Shown one piece after another: positions 1 to 12,010 of a stretch of DNA of 64,000 nucleotides; positions within the stretch are counted from its first letter, which is position 1, and each line of letters opens with the position of its first letter. Origin of the DNA: Talinum fruticosum (lineage: Eukaryota > Streptophyta > Magnoliopsida > Caryophyllales > Talinaceae). The DNA lies in assembly GCA_021018815.1 (NCBI GenBank), contig JAITYX010000140.1:442501-506500 (forward strand), written 5' to 3'. The notes under the pieces are model-generated. The model saw only the letters and a program-made list of their open reading frames with translations, was not told the origin of the DNA and did no database searches. A program made the position numbers and the translations under genes.

Positions 1-2973
1 GTCATGACTCTTGTGAGTTCCACTGGGAATAGTTAGGGATCATTTCCCTATTTCATGGTCATGTTAAAAGACTTTAGAGATGACTCATTCCTATAGTCGA
101 GTTAACTCGATTGAGAAAAGGGATAGTGACTCAGTGGTCTCAACTCGTTACTCTAGGTGATAAGTGAAGTGATAGGTGGATTGACTCAAGTCTAGGCATG
201 AGTATAAGGATTAGACCTTTTAACATTCCCATTTCAACTGAGAAAATAATTCCTTAGGTATGAAGGGCGATGGATTTTTTTTTTTTTGTGGAGTTAATGG
301 ACCGGTGTTTTATGGCTAATGGTTCTCAAAGATTCGGATGGAATCCTGCCGATGGCCTCGTTGCCAAACAAAAGGATACGATCGGTGATTCGGTCATATC
401 CGATCAAGGTAATCCACTAGGATAATAGTGAAATTGTGAAGGCTGTTTGAATTGAAGTGGATGTGGATCATCCTAAAGATAAGATATGAACGAATTTCTT
501 ATTAAGGCCTCAAGTTTGATGAGAGGTCACGACCATACATTAAAGAATATGTCGGCCCTAAGGACAAGCATGCAAACACATACAAGGCATGCACGGTTGC
601 ATGTAATGATCACCATTTGGTATTTAACCAAACATTGTTATGACTCATGATTAAGGTCAAGATGATCATAAAGGGGCAATTATGATCACCATCGTCCCCT
701 ATTCATGGGTCATACTTCAATTTTGGCAACAACACTAATCAGCGATCTTAGATGGTTCATTTTATTATTTTTGATCGAGTTGATTATATTGTGATGAATG
801 GGCTAAGACATGATTGAATCAAATATTATTATTATTAACACTTTCGAGCTAGTGGTTTTACAAATACCGGATTATTACAATACAATGAACAAAATGAAAT
901 ATACAAGGTTTTCCTAAATACAAGAAATCTAAAGAAGAACGTAAATAAAAATTCCTCAACACCACGGAGATGAGAAATGCTCATGATTCAACTTCTTGAT
1001 AGATCCTTGGCTCGCATTATGATGAACAATGAGTCTTGACTGACCAAACAAAGTCCCGGGTATTTATTTTATTGAAAGGTATCATTAGTTGATTTTTAAA
1101 GCCAATTTTCGAAAGAGAAACCCCGAAACTAAGTAAGATGAGCGTAAAAATATGAAGAAAATTTATACAACTAGGAAAATTCATAAGGAGCTCAAATGTA
1201 AAAATTTTACCTTTTTAAAAGCTTTTAAATTGATTTAATGAAGTCTTAAATTGACATTTCTTGCACCACACTTGCCATAATGGATGCCGATTTCAAAAAA
1301 TTATAACTTTTTCGAGGAAGATCCTATCAAGGTGATTCTGAAGCCTAGACTTTATATTTTAAGTCTAGTTTCAATGGTAAAAATAAAAATATAAATTCGC
1401 AAGCATGTAAAACTGATAAGTCAAAAACTTAGATGTCTGCCCGATTTGTACCATTCTGGATAGTAAGGTATTCATTTATTTATTAAGAATAAAATAAATC
1501 ATATATTAGAAAACTGTATGAACTGGGTCAAATAGACACAATAAGGAACCAGTATGATTTTTGTATAATTTTTAAAGCTATTTAAGATATTTTAACAGAT
1601 TTTTCAATATATATGTTTTGATCCGGGCACTGCAGAAATTACAGTTTTGCAATGGTGATTTTAATAAATCATATCTCTCAAACTATAAGGATTTAGGAGA
1701 TAAAATTTACCAATTTAGAAAGATTAGAAAGCTTATTTTATTTCTTATGAAGGACATTTTTCTAGAAAAAAACTTTTAGATTATGAAAAATTAGAAAAAC
1801 AAGTGATGGTGCTGTTTTTTGGACTGATTAGACCTTCCACCGAAAAAAATATGTTATAAATAGCTCGGGACTTGGATTTGGGTGAGTGACCACTTTCTGG
1901 AAAGCTCTTTCATTACTCCATTGAATGACATAAAAAAAAAAAATAGGAATCGAAATTATTCCACTAAAGTGCCCTAAAAATACATACAACCTTCCAATTC
2001 AGACCACTTTACTCCAAGTTATTATTCTTCATGTTCAATCATGACTTAGCCCATTTTTCTTCATTTTTCAAGTATTACAAGAGAAAATAAAAGTGAGGAA
2101 GATGAGAAAGAAAATAACACCCAATTTTACAATCAACTCTCGGATCTCACCGCTAACTCTCGAAAAAGGAAAACTAGTGTTCCACCCAAATAGGGGGACA
2201 GCTGCGCAAGCCCTAAAGTGACGGACGGTAGAACCCGGGGCCGAAACCAACCCGGAACCATCCTAGCCCAAAAAGAGACAAGAAAGTTCCAAAACGTTAA
2301 TAGTAATAGATAATCATAATATTAAAAAAATTGATAATAGTAACGATAATAGCAATAATATTAGGGCTAAGTATTAACAAAAATCAACATAAACAAACAA
2401 TAAAGTTAGTAACGATAGCAATGATAATGATAATGTTAGTAACAATAATAATAATGGTAGGGTTAGTAGTACTAAACAAAACAATAACAATAATCATGAT
2501 AAAGTTAGTAGTTATAATGTTAATAAATGAAATTAAATGAACAATAACAATAATAATGGAGGGGTTTGTGGTAAAAAAAATGACAAGAATAAATAAATAA
2601 ATGGGTAGGCAAAAGAAAATAAAAGAAAGTGAGGAAGAAGAAAATTGCCATGTATGTGTATGTTTGATCATCATGAAATACAGAAAGATAAGAGTAGAGA
2701 AAAAAATGTAATCTCATTAAACTTAGTGGTACTAAGAAGAATTACCTTCTTGTTTCTTGAGATGAAGAAGATATTTTGACTAAGTTGAAAGAAAGCTTGG
2801 TTTCTTCAAGAAAAAAATTAGAAAGATTAACTTAAACTTAATCAACTCCCAATGGAGTTAATCTTTAGTTAATCAAGCCACTCCTTAGAAGATTGAAAAA
2901 AGGGAGAGAGAATTTGGAAGAAGATAGAGATTTTTTCAAAAAAAAAACCAAGCCCCCTCTAGGGATTGATGAG

Positions 2974-2987
2974 GGGTATTTATAGAA
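2974..2987 (-). promoter_or_regulatory. Putative TATA box of the minus-strand LTR
   Basis: The minus strand reads GTTCTATAAATACC. It lies about 600 bases inside the LTR start at 3588 and is followed on the minus strand by a pyrimidine-rich leader with CTCTCTCCC runs, as expected for a U3/R boundary. This is a sequence match only; no transcript evidence is available. Confidence 0.4.
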
Positions 2988-3043
2988 CAAATAGGGGCCT
3001 CTAAACCCTAGTAACCTTCTTTTTTAAAAAAAGGTAAAATGAT

Positions 3044-3044
3044 G

Positions 3045-3131
<87 letters not shown>
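3044..3131. repeat. (AAT)n trinucleotide microsatellite
   Basis: About 29 near-perfect TAA/AAT units with one interruption (AATAGTAAT). On the minus strand it translates as poly-leucine, which explains the apparent Leu-rich ORF at 3001-3207. It sits inside the LTR-like region between the TATA-like box and the LTR start at 3588. Confidence 0.95.
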
Positions 3132-3588
3132 TAAAAAAATAAAAAATAAAAAGAAAAGACAACCGATGAGTGCCGTTGGGGGAGGTGTGTTTGTCAAGTA
3201 ATGACAAAATAAAATAGAAAAAGCTGTAACAAATGTTGTCTTACTCTTTCTTTTCCCTCTTTTTATTTTTATTTTTTTAGGGGAGAGGGAGCGTGGCTTG
3301 GCCTCGGCCTCGTAGTTTGTCAGCCATGTCCCCGATATTATTTTATTTTTTTCTTTTAATTTTATTTTTTTCTTTTCTGTATATATATTTTTTTGAGGGT
3401 GTATTTTGGGGCTTTATGGTTCTTTTTTTTGGATAATGTATTTTGGGCCTTTTGGGTTCTTTTTTGTCACAATTTAATTGTTATTTTTATATTTTTTATA
3501 TTTTTATATTTTTATTTTTTTACTAAAAGAAAAGATAAATTTTAGTAAAATTTTAAATATATAAAGGTCAAAATTTGGTGTCTACAGA

Positions 3589-3686
3589 CAGTAACGCCCT
3601 AATATGACATTGTTTTCCGCTGCCTTGTTATAGTATATTTATTCATTAAGTGTGTTCTCGTATAGTGATTTTGTTGAGGCGTTACA
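3589..3686 (+). repeat. 3'-end fragment of a chromovirus-type LTR
   Basis: About 98 bases carry, in order, TAACGCC, TTTTCCGCTG, a TTATAGTA block and a terminal GAGGCGTTACA. The same series (GGTAACGCC, CTTCCGCTG, a TAATAGT/TTATTAAG block, GGGGCGTTACA) ends the three complete 2.7 kb LTRs at 16, 37 and 41.5 kb. The rest of this copy is missing: it abuts the LTR boundary at 3588. Divergence is high, so it may be a related subfamily. Confidence 0.5.
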
Positions 3687-3781
3687 ATTGCGGATAGTGG
3701 ATACTTGTTCATATACCACTTAAACTCTTTTGTGACAATAAATTTGCAGTCATGTTTTCCAACAACAATAAGAGTTCGAGA

Positions 3782-5339
3782 TGAAGACTCGGACTTTACA
3801 TCCCACCTTTCCGAGTTCTATCTAGGGAATCGGGTATAAGACTTTCTCACTTACAAAGTTTTGATTCCAAGTCATTCCTTGTGTCTTACAAACTTTTCCG
3901 AGTGATATGGTATTCTCTCTAAGTGTTATAGAAATTATCTTCTGCATTTATACATGACTCTGTGTGACTCAAAAATCATCTCCGCATGGTTCACTCGGTT
4001 CCGAGTCACTTAACACTCGGAGATATCGCATGATTCAAACACTATCTTTTCTGCGCTCCGACTTTGGTATCTTAGTTTGAATTATGCTTAGTCTAGATCA
4101 AGTTTGTCTACTTTGATATTTCATATTTGACTTGATTTACTTTTAGACCGACTCGGATGGAATTTTGAGTATCATGAATATTAGACTCGTAAAATTCCAT
4201 TCCTTTTCCGACTCGGTTAATTAGTAAAATAATTATCTTAATTATATCATTATGTGTGTCTAATCTTGGACCAAAGTATTTTATACTTTGAGAACCAAAT
4301 TGATTTACTTTTGTAGGTGATTCAAACGAGGCTATCCTATTTTTGAATTACAAAAGGAACCGGCTTCAAAACGTCAAATCACCAAGCAGACAAGGCTTTT
4401 TCCATCTCTCGATCTAGCCTTAGACACCGTGTCAAGGCTGTCTCGTTTCCGAAATGGAAATCTGCAACACTAAGCTCAACGGTGGTTTCCACCTTACTTC
4501 GAAGACACCGCCGGTGGTTTTAGGCACTTCCAAGGGAGTCGAGAGCCGTTGTCTAACGTTCACATATCAACGGATATTTTCCGAGTGACTCAAAAATCCT
4601 TCACAACGGTCATAAAGGAACTTCAAGTCGAAGATGGACACAACGGCTAAGCTGCTTGGTCATCTACAAAAGGAAGCCAACTCTCAAGACTTGAAGATTG
4701 CCGAACCTATTATTAATACACATACTTGATCAAAAGTCATTATATTCATCCTCAATCTTCTACTTACAACTCCAATTCCGTAATTCATTATATTCCGAGT
4801 TGTAAGGTCTTGTACTCGATTACAAAAACTTTCTTTCTTACTCTCTAAGTAAGGTCCCTTGACCGAGCTGTAAGGGTTAACTCAGCTCAGCTTGTCCCTA
4901 ACTCGTAAGGGTTATCTCAGTTAGGAAGTACTAGATCGATTACGGAATTTCGAGTCTAGGAAAACTTGTAAAGAGTTGTCTAAGGGAGCAACTCGGGGTT
5001 CGATCGATCTACTGTATTTTGTGGACTTAAAATAGTGGATTTGACTTCGTGCTTGGATTAGCACGGTCCGTGGTTTTCTTCCCCATGAGGGTTTCCACGT
5101 ACTTTCGTGTTTTCATTTTCTCGAGTACATTCAAGACTCGCATGCATTCAAAGTCTCGAGTGTAATCTGGTTCTTTACTCTTCACCGTATTCCGAGTTCA
5201 TACTTTTTGACCCCAATATAGACACGGAATCCGCTTCTATCCGTACTTAGTTCAAAAGAGTTTGTTTTTCATAAAAATTCTTCCACCACCCTATTCACCC
5301 CCTCTAGGGTAACTTAGTCTCTCCCCGAGCAAACCTTCA
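3782..5339 (+). repeat. 5' LTR of the SIRE-like copia element
   Basis: It starts TGAAGACTC and ends GCAAACCTTCA, giving a TGAAG/CTTCA terminal inverted repeat, and the PBS follows one base later. The boundaries are confirmed by the solo LTR at 35356-36841, which shares both termini and internal blocks such as TTTTGATTCCAAGTCATTC, GGTTATCTCAG and CACCCCCTCTAGGGT. The length is 1558 bp against 1486 bp for the solo copy. The five bases before the LTR are CGAGA; the matching 3' duplication cannot be tested because the 3' LTR is missing. Confidence 0.88.
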
Positions 5340-5341
5340 AT

Positions 5342-5352
5342 TGGTATCGAGC
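5342..5352 (+). other. Primer-binding site, tRNA-iMet type
   Basis: TGGTATCGAGC begins two bases after the 5' LTR end. It matches the plant initiator-methionine PBS consensus TGGTATCAGAGC with one base missing. It fixes the orientation of the element as plus and the LTR end at 5339. Confidence 0.85.
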
Positions 5353-5399
5353 CTAACCTTGAAGAAAAGGATCTAACCATCCAAAGGTCTAAAGATCAA

Positions 5400-7195
5400 A
5401 TGGCTCGTAACAATGGAGAGTTAGATGAAGGAAGATCTTCCAGCAGACCCCTAAAGTTCAAAGGATCCAACTTTGTGCACTCGGAAGAAACTCATGGAAT
5501 GTTTCCTCTTGGATCATGATCAAGATGTCCGGAACATCATACAACAAGGAAACTACATTCCCATGAAGACAGAAGAAACAAGAATTGTGCCCAAAACAAA
5601 GGCTGAGTTCACAGCTGATGAAGCGTAAAAGTTCGGAAAGAACTTCAAGGCTATGAACATTCTTATGTGCGCCATCAGCTCGGAAGAATACAACCGAGTG
5701 TTTGCCTCGTGACACAGCCTAAAGAAGTATGGGATACGTTAGTTAACACCTATGAAGGAACAAGCCAGGTCGACAAGCGAAGATAAGCCAATATCTTCAC
5801 AAATATGAGCTATTCAAGATGGAGCCGAAGAAAACATCACTCGGATGTTCATCCGATTTACCGAGATTACCAATAATCTCAAATCTCTGGGCAAAAGATC
5901 TCCCACGAAGAAATGTGCGTAAAAATACTCGAAGTCTATCCAAGAAAAGATGGGGTCCCAAGGTGACAGCCTATCAAAGAGGCTTAGAACTTGTCTCTAC
6001 TGAAGTGAGATGAACTCATTGGGAAGCTTCTTGCCCATGAGATCCACCTAGCGGAGGAGGATGCAGAGGTTAGCACCAAAAGAACATTGCTCTAAAGGCC
6101 TCGTAAACCGGAGAAGAAGGTCCGAGCTCCTCCGACTCGTAAGAGGATCCCATGGCACTAATTGCTAGAGGCTTTAAGAGAATGATGAAGCACAACAGAT
6201 GGGACAAGAAGCCAAAAGAAGAGTTCTATAAGAAAGACAAGAAGGATAGAAAAGGTAAATACTCTTCTCCTTCAAAGTTATCTTTGACTAAGAACTTTGG
6301 ATGCTTTGAATGTGGCAGCAGGGAATACATAGTCAAAGACTCGTCCAAAGAGAAAACGGGAGAGAAAGAAGAAAAAGGCTATGATGGCCACATGGAGTGA
6401 CGAGGACTCATCAGAAGATGACGAGGACTCAAAGTGTCCGATGGCGCTTTCGACTCGAAGCGTAGCGAGTCGACTCGGATCAATCGGACAATGAGGAATC
6501 TAGTCCTCAAGAGGTAATTGCGTACTTTCTTAAATTCTCCAAAGTTGATTTGGCTAAGTATATTTTCACTTTAGAAGAAAAGTCCAATTCCGATTCCTTT
6601 TACTTTAAAGAACAACTTGAGTCAATTTCCTCTGCGAGCATATCTTTAAAAATGAATTGGAAAACTCGAGACTCACACTCGGAGAACTCAAGACTAGTGC
6701 TCAAATCAATGAAACCGAGTCCGAGTTACTCGTAAAAGAAAATGAGCAGACTAAAGCAAAAGCTCAATGAGTCTCAAGATCTTGTTTTAAAATTTACTCA
6801 AGGTTAGAAAAACCTTGACATGTTCTTAGGATATCAATGTGTCTCCTTCGAAAAGAAGGTCTTGGTTTCGACAAAGAGGAGGAATCCAATTCCTACTCGA
6901 ACTTTTCAAAAGGATTCCGAACCGTAAAGTTCAGGAAAGCTGAAAATGGTCTAATTCATAAAAATGAAAGGAGGACTAAGCCCAGATCGGTTTACAAGAA
7001 GAAACCATCTCCTCCAGCTTCCAAAAGAAAAGTTTTTCAAAAGAAAGAGATACGGACTCAGTTCTCTACACAAAAGACTTAGAATCGGACTAAGCCCAAA
7101 GTCATTCAAATTTGGGTTCCGAAAACCTTCTTCCTCGTAAAAGAACCACAAGTAAAGAGTGTTACTCGGGTTCGTTAGAGGAAGTGAGAAGGGTT
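5400..7195 (+). pseudogene. gag: copia gag (capsid/nucleocapsid) remnant
   Basis: The ATG at 5400 opens a frame (MARNNGELDEGRSSSRP) that soon loses register. Other frames continue the capsid-type sequence: KLMECFLLDHDQDV, then EVWDTLVNTYEGTSQVDKRR near 5730-5790, then ELIGKLLAHEIHLAEED near 6010-6065. The nucleocapsid knuckle at about 6300-6340 reads CFECGSREYIVKDS. The first two Cys of CX2CX4HX4C remain, but the His and last Cys positions hold Tyr and Ser, so zinc binding is lost. At least four frame changes and several stops are present. The lysine-rich stretch at 6180-6260 precedes the knuckle, as in nucleocapsids. The LTR and PBS lie immediately upstream. Confidence 0.8.
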
Positions 7196-7209
7196 AGATT
7201 GTCTCTGTT

Positions 7210-7602
7210 TTGCAGGTTACTCAAAAAAGATCAAAAGGACATTGGTACCTTGACAGTAGATGCTTACGCCATATGTCGAGAGACTCGGGACTCTTTTCTA
7301 AGTTAGAAGAGCATAAAGGAGGAAAAGTCACTTTTGGAGATGACAACAAAGGCAAGATAATTGGGATAGGCAAGATTGGAAAGGGAAGCAATCTGATCAG
7401 CCCAGTTTACCTTGTCAAACGATTGAAATACAACCCGCTTAGCATCTCTCAACTATGCGATAAAGGTCAAGAGGTAAGATTCACTCGGACCAACTGTTAC
7501 ATTTCTGATGATACCACCAAGGAGATCAAACTCTCAGGTAAGAGATCAGGTAACACTTATATTATTCCTCTTTCGACCCTAGTTAGAATTTATCTTGTTT
7601 AA
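7210..7602 (+). pseudogene. PR: copia aspartic protease remnant
   Basis: An open stretch of 130 codons includes WYLDSRCLRHM, corresponding to the copia protease motif W-x-x-D-S-G-C-S-x-H-M. The catalytic D-S-G has become D-S-R. Downstream features fit the family: GGKVTFGDDNKGKIIGIG (flap-like region), then YNPLSISQLCDKG. The frame closes with a stop at 7602, separating it from integrase, whereas in a working element gag-pol is one frame. Confidence 0.82.
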
Positions 7603-8490
7603 AAGCATCACTTGATGATGAATCATGGACATGGCAGCGTAGATTAGGCCATGTTATCATGCATACTATTAAGAAATTGGCAACTCATGATCTAGTTAGA
7701 GGTTTGCCTAACTATGCTTTTGAGAAAGATAAAGTTTGTGAAGCTTGCACAAAAGGGAAACAAGTTAGATCATCATTCAAATCCTCGAAGACAGCTTCCA
7801 CATCCAAAGTGCTTGAACCGCTACATATGGACTTATGTGGTGAAATCCTCGTCAAGAGCCTCGGAGATAAATCATATGTACTTGTTATTATAGATGATTA
7901 CTCACGATTTACCCGGGTGTGTTTTCTTAAGCACAAAATGGAAGCATTTAAGGTGTTTAGCAAGCTCTGCAGAAAAATCCAAGTTGAGTCTCGGACTCAA
8001 ATCCAGAGAATTCGAACCGACCATGGAAGAGAGTTCGACTACTCGGAATTCTCAAAGTTTTGTGACCAGAATGGTATCTCTCACAACTTCTCAACACCAA
8101 GAACTCCTCAACAGAATGGAGTAGTGGAGAGAAAGAACAGAACTCTTGAAGAAATAGCTAGGACAATGATGATTGAGCACAATCTACCTTACTATTTCCG
8201 GGCTGAGGCAGTCAACACAACCAACTACACTTTGAATAGGTGCCTCATCGGACCCATACTCGAAGAAAACACCATATGAGCTCTACAAAGGGAAGAAACC
8301 CAATATTTCCTATTTCAAACCTTTTGGATGCAAATGCTTTGTTCATAACAATGGTAAGGATCACCTGACCAAGTTTGATTCTCGGTCAGATGAAGGTATT
8401 TTTCTGAGTTATTCATCTCATAGTAAAGCTTATCGCGTTTTCAATAAAAGAACTAACAAAGTGGAAGACAAGTATCCACGTTGTGTTTGA
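7603..8490 (+). pseudogene. INT: copia integrase remnant (zinc, catalytic and C-terminal parts)
   Basis: The region starts with the GAG-pre-integrase/zinc part (RRLGHV...VCEACTKGK, the HHCC type) and continues into the catalytic core in the open frame 7659-8279. Catalytic residues are visible: Asp in EPLHMDLCGE, Asp in RIRTDHGREF, and Glu in NGVVERKNRTLEEIA, so the D,D35E triad is intact. A frameshift near 8275 leads to the C-terminal part with YFKPFGCKCFVHN and RSDEGIFLSYSSHSKAY. About 390 bases of poorly conserved linker follow to 8880. This is the best-preserved domain of the element. Confidence 0.9.
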
Positions 8491-8879
8491 TGAGATTGAA
8501 TAGGAAAAACCTAGCGAATCATCATTCTCGGATTTGAAGCTCAGTAGAGAAGATGATGATAAAATTGAGTCTATCAGGATTCAAACCCAACCGGCCCGTA
8601 ATGAAGTAACTCGGAATAATGTGACTCGTAACGAGATAACTCAAGAGGCCGCTCGTAATGTTGAAGAACAATCGATGAAGAAGATAACTCGGAACAAGCT
8701 TCGAAGATCAAGTAATTCAGCTTATAGATCTTGTAAATCGGAGAACAGGTGGAGCTTTCAAATATGCTTCTAGTCACCCACTAGAAAACATATTATCCGA
8801 TATCAACAAGTGGGGTAAGAACTCGTTCCTCTCTCCAAAATCTATGTGCATTCACTGCATTCATTTCATTAACTCGAAC

Positions 8880-9720
8880 CCAAAAATGCAATAGAGGCCC
8901 TAAATGAACCTGAATGGGTAGAGGCCATATAAGAGGAACTCAATCAATTCGAAAGAAACCAAGTCTCGGACTTTGACCAAATGACCTTCCGACCACCCAG
9001 TCATAGGAACCAAATGGGTTTTCAAGAACAAACTGGATGAAGGTGGGTTGGTAGTCGAAACAAGGCTAGACTTGTAGCTCAAGGTTACAATCAGGAAGAA
9101 GGGATTGATTGTGGGGAAACCTTTGCACCTGTTGCTAGAATTGAAGCCATTAGAATCCTATTGGGATTCGTATCTAGCATGAATATCAAGTTATATCAAA
9201 TGGATGTTAAGTGTGCGTTTCTCAATGGTTTTATTGAAGAGGAGGTCTATGTTGAGCAACCTCCTGGTTTTGAAAACTTAGAATTTCTAAATTATGTTTT
9301 CAAACTTCAAAAAGCTCTTTATGGTCTTAAACAAGCTCCCGGAGCTTGGTACGAAAGACTCGAGCAATTTCTTGGTTCAAAATGATTTTAGAAGAGGAGA
9401 GATCGACAAGACTCTCTTTATAAAAACCAAGGGGAAAGATTTCCTTATTGCTCAGATTTATGTTGATGATATAATTTTTGGAGCTACTAATGAAAATCCG
9501 TGTCGAGACTTTTCCGAGTTAATGAGTCGGGAATTTCAAATGAGTATGATGGGAGAACTCAATTTCTTCCTTGGTTTACAAATCAAGCAAGACAAAGATG
9601 GAATCTATGTCCATCAATCAAAGTACACCAAGGAGCTGCTAAAAAATATAAACTCCAAGATGCAAAGCACGCAGCTACACCTATGAGCGAGTAGCTTAAA
9701 ACTTGACTCGGACGAGAAAG
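8880..9720 (+). pseudogene. RT: copia reverse transcriptase remnant
   Basis: Motifs in several frames are KWVFKNK-like and [21 protein letters not shown] sequence before 9120, then [20 protein letters not shown] (9195-9255), [17 protein letters not shown] (9310-9360) and the catalytic IYVDDIIFGATNE (9457-9495). The YVDD box is intact. The downstream thumb-side sequence FLGLQIKQDKDGIYVHQSKY is readable. A frameshift near 9370 and a stop after 9686 break the frame. Strong resemblance to plant copia RT makes the domain assignment secure. Confidence 0.9.
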
Positions 9721-9739
9721 GTAAAGCAATAGATCGAAA

Positions 9740-10398
9740 CTCTATCGAGGTATGATTGGATCTTTACTGTATCTTACTTCAAGTAGACCAGATATAATGT
9801 TTAGTGTTTGTCTATGTGCATGATTTCAAGCTAATCTTAAAGAATCACATCTCATTGCGGTGAAGAGAATATTTAGATATCTTGCAGGGACTCGGAATCT
9901 AGGTCCGTGGTACTCAAGAGACTCGAACCGATTCTCACCTGGATACTCGGATGCCGATTATGCTGGATACAAAGTTGATAGAAAGAGCACTTCAGGAGCA
10001 TGCCAATTTCTGGGTCAATCCTTAATATCTTGGCACTCAAAGAAGCAAAACTCAGTAGCTCTATCAATTGCCGAGGCTGAGTATATTGCAGCTGGAGCAT
10101 GCCGCGCTCAGATTTTATGGATAAAGAAACACTTGAGAGATCTTGGACTTACTTTCAAATCGGTTCCAATCAAGTGCGACAATTAGAGTGCAATTAGCAT
10201 CACCAAAATCCAGTTAGCACTCAAAGACAAAACATATTGAGGTCAAGTATCATTTCTTAAGAGACCATTCTCGATAAAGGTGATATTGAACTTAAATTCA
10301 TTCCTACTAATCTTCAATTAGCCGATATCTTTGCTAAGCCTCTTAGTGAGGATCAATTTTGTTTTATTAGGAATGAGCTTGGTATGTTAAATGTATAA
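9740..10398 (+). pseudogene. RH: copia RNase H remnant and end of pol
   Basis: The open frame 9860-10186 reads MKRIFRYLAGTRNLG, then YSDADYAGYKVDRKSTSGAC, SLISWHSKKQNSVALSIAEA and EYIAAGACRAQILWIK. Acidic active-site residues (SDADYAG Asp, AEAEY Glu) are present. After a stop at about 10186 the C-terminal sequence continues in shifted frames to ADIFAKPLSEDQF and ends LGMLNV-stop at 10398, the usual copia pol terminus. Confidence 0.88.
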
Positions 10399-11039
10399 TT
10401 ATGTGGTTGATATGTGAAAATTTCTTTGCATGATTATGTATTACGTGTTTAGAATCCTATAGTAACCATGAGTTCGATTGACTTAGTGATACCGAGACGA
10501 TAGTTATTATTTGCTTCCAGCTTCGAGTCACTCAAAAACTAAGATGAGTCGAACTCGGACGTTGAGAAAAATGGACGTCAATCTTCCGAAATCATCTCTA
10601 GATAAGTGGAGAATTTCAGAAATTTTTAAAAAATCTTCTTCTTTCTCTCGCATGCTTGTCATTAGACAACTAGCCATTGGAAGGCAAACCGCTGGAATTC
10701 TAACCGTTGAAGGAGAGAACCGTCACACCGGTCCGAGGTGAATGATGAAAGAGCCGAGTCGAACGGATATTGAAGGACGATTATTTTCCCTATAAAGAGC
10801 GACTATTCTCCTTCATTTCGTTACTTTACTTTTCACTTACTTTCTCTCGAAATCAAAACTTCGCGCACAAAGCTCTCTGCGTCTATGGCGATTTACGGTA
10901 AATTTCAAGCTTCGTGAAGACCATCTCAAGTAAGCTCAGCTGCTCTCATCTCGTTCTTCTACTCTTTTACTTTTACTCTCTTCGAGTTCTTCTCTCCTCA
11001 TCCTTCTCAAGCCTTTCTACTCTCTTTTTTCTCTTGAAG

Positions 11040-11515
11040 ATGACTAAAAGAGGTTCTCACCCTTACTTTCTTGGTTCCGCCACAAAGAAACCCCGAACCA
11101 AAAGCCAAGAAGGCCCTTCAAACTCTAAACCTATTGTCACCCAAGCATCTTGTGCTGGATGATAAGTTCTTCCCAGCTACCAAATTCTCGTGCTTGCCCT
11201 ATATCCAAATAACTCGGGGTTTATAACTTTCTTTGTTTCAGCGAGTTCATCTACCCCGAACTCGTATCCGAGTTTTACACTCATCTCACCAGCTCCGAAG
11301 GTGTCCTAACCTCCGGGGTTCGAACATCACAGTTCGCATAAACACCTCTCTTCTTCATCGTCTGTTCAAGGTCACTTCTCTCTTCTTGAACAGCAATCCA
11401 ATTCACGAGAAACTCAAAGTTTGTGGCTCTCAAATTCTTAGTTGTGAAAGAAAGAGTTCAGAGTGGGGAATTGTCAATTAAGCACATTGGTGCAAACTCT
11501 ATGATTGCGAGATCC
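11040..11515 (+). pseudogene. Env-like / 'putative plant transposon protein' remnant downstream of pol
   Basis: About 640 bases after pol, a frame starting MTKRGSHPYFLGSATKKPR opens, with a basic Ser/Lys-rich start. It shifts frame to EFIYPELVSEFYTHLTS and then to a segment ending in KHIGANSMIARSAY-like sequence. The segment around YPELVSEFYTHL resembles the conserved block of the env-like ORF of SIRE-type copia elements, also annotated as putative plant transposon protein. It is truncated near 11515 and broken by several stops. The untranslated leader (10790-11040) contains a TATAAAG-like sequence at about 10792, which could mark a separate promoter. Confidence 0.6.
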
Positions 11516-11998
11516 GCTTACTAAGGTGATACCACCCAATCGGTTTCATGAGCATGTGGTTCATATGGGTGTTGTGTCTTCTTTTGAGGATTTTCGATTT
11601 TAATGGGAGTTTGTAATTTAGATGCACATTTGACTTATATAATTTGGTTTTCGGTTTTGAGGATATTTTCGGCAGAAAAAAGTTACATTAAAGTTTTCCT
11701 TATACTCGTTTATATTTCGGATCTCACTAATGTTTAAAGTGGACCGAGTTGGAAATAGACATGTTGAGATCACATCACATGAAATTTTCATGCTACATTT
11801 CCACATCATAATCCATGTCATTCTTTTCTATTAGCACAAGTGATCATTGATGGGTCGAGTTACAATGACGTAATAAAGGCCGCTTTGGTCCTATGTTGAT
11901 ATTATTGATGGACGGGATTAGTTTAGATATATTATTATAATGACAGTAATATTGAGCTCAAAATTTGGTTGATACATATTGTAAGGTTACATATAGCT
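11516..11998. other. Unassigned AT-rich stretch
   Basis: No ORF or domain is recognisable. The right part leads directly into the PPT and LTR at 11999-12496 and is probably the 3' internal untranslated part of that copia element. The left part may be the truncated tail of the SIRE-like element. The junction between the two was not located. Confidence 0.4.
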
Positions 11999-12010
11999 CA
12001 AGCGGGAGAT
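11999..12010 (+). other. Polypurine tract
   Basis: AAGCGGGAGAT lies directly before the LTR start, the expected place for the plus-strand primer of a retrotransposon. Confidence 0.55.

Larger units (their letters stand above)
1..3588 (-). repeat. Probable minus-strand LTR and flanking sequence of a Tat-type Ty3/gypsy element
   Basis: No protein-coding region is recognisable. Read on the minus strand, the sequence starting at 3588 begins TGTAGACACCAAATTTTGAC, a start I associate with Tat-lineage gypsy LTRs. It then runs through an AT-rich stretch, a TATA-like box near 2980 and a CT-rich leader-like zone. The low-coordinate end of the LTR was not found: no PBS-like sequence is visible, so positions 1-2000 may be LTR, internal untranslated sequence or unrelated DNA. 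A 20-base motif, TGGGCTAAG(A/T)CATGATTGAA, occurs at about 796-815 on plus and about 2035-2055 on minus, suggesting rearranged pieces. The long ORFs here are products of microsatellites or AT-rich sequence. Confidence 0.45.
3782..11515 (+). mobile_element. SIRE-like Ty1/copia retrotransposon, decayed and lacking its 3' LTR
   Basis: The order is 5' LTR, initiator-Met PBS, gag with zinc knuckle, protease, integrase, reverse transcriptase, RNase H, then an env-like remnant downstream of pol. Integrase before RT defines copia. A further ORF after pol, together with a 1.5 kb LTR, points to the SIRE (Maximus) lineage; this is inferred from architecture and motif resemblance. Many frameshifts and stops make it non-functional. 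No second LTR was found downstream, so the 3' end was deleted or replaced near 11.5-12.0 kb. A solo LTR of the same family lies at 35356-36841. Confidence 0.85.

Noticed and set aside
3001..3207. Leu-rich 68-codon ORF on minus
   Set aside because: Poly-Leu comes from translation of the (AAT)n microsatellite.
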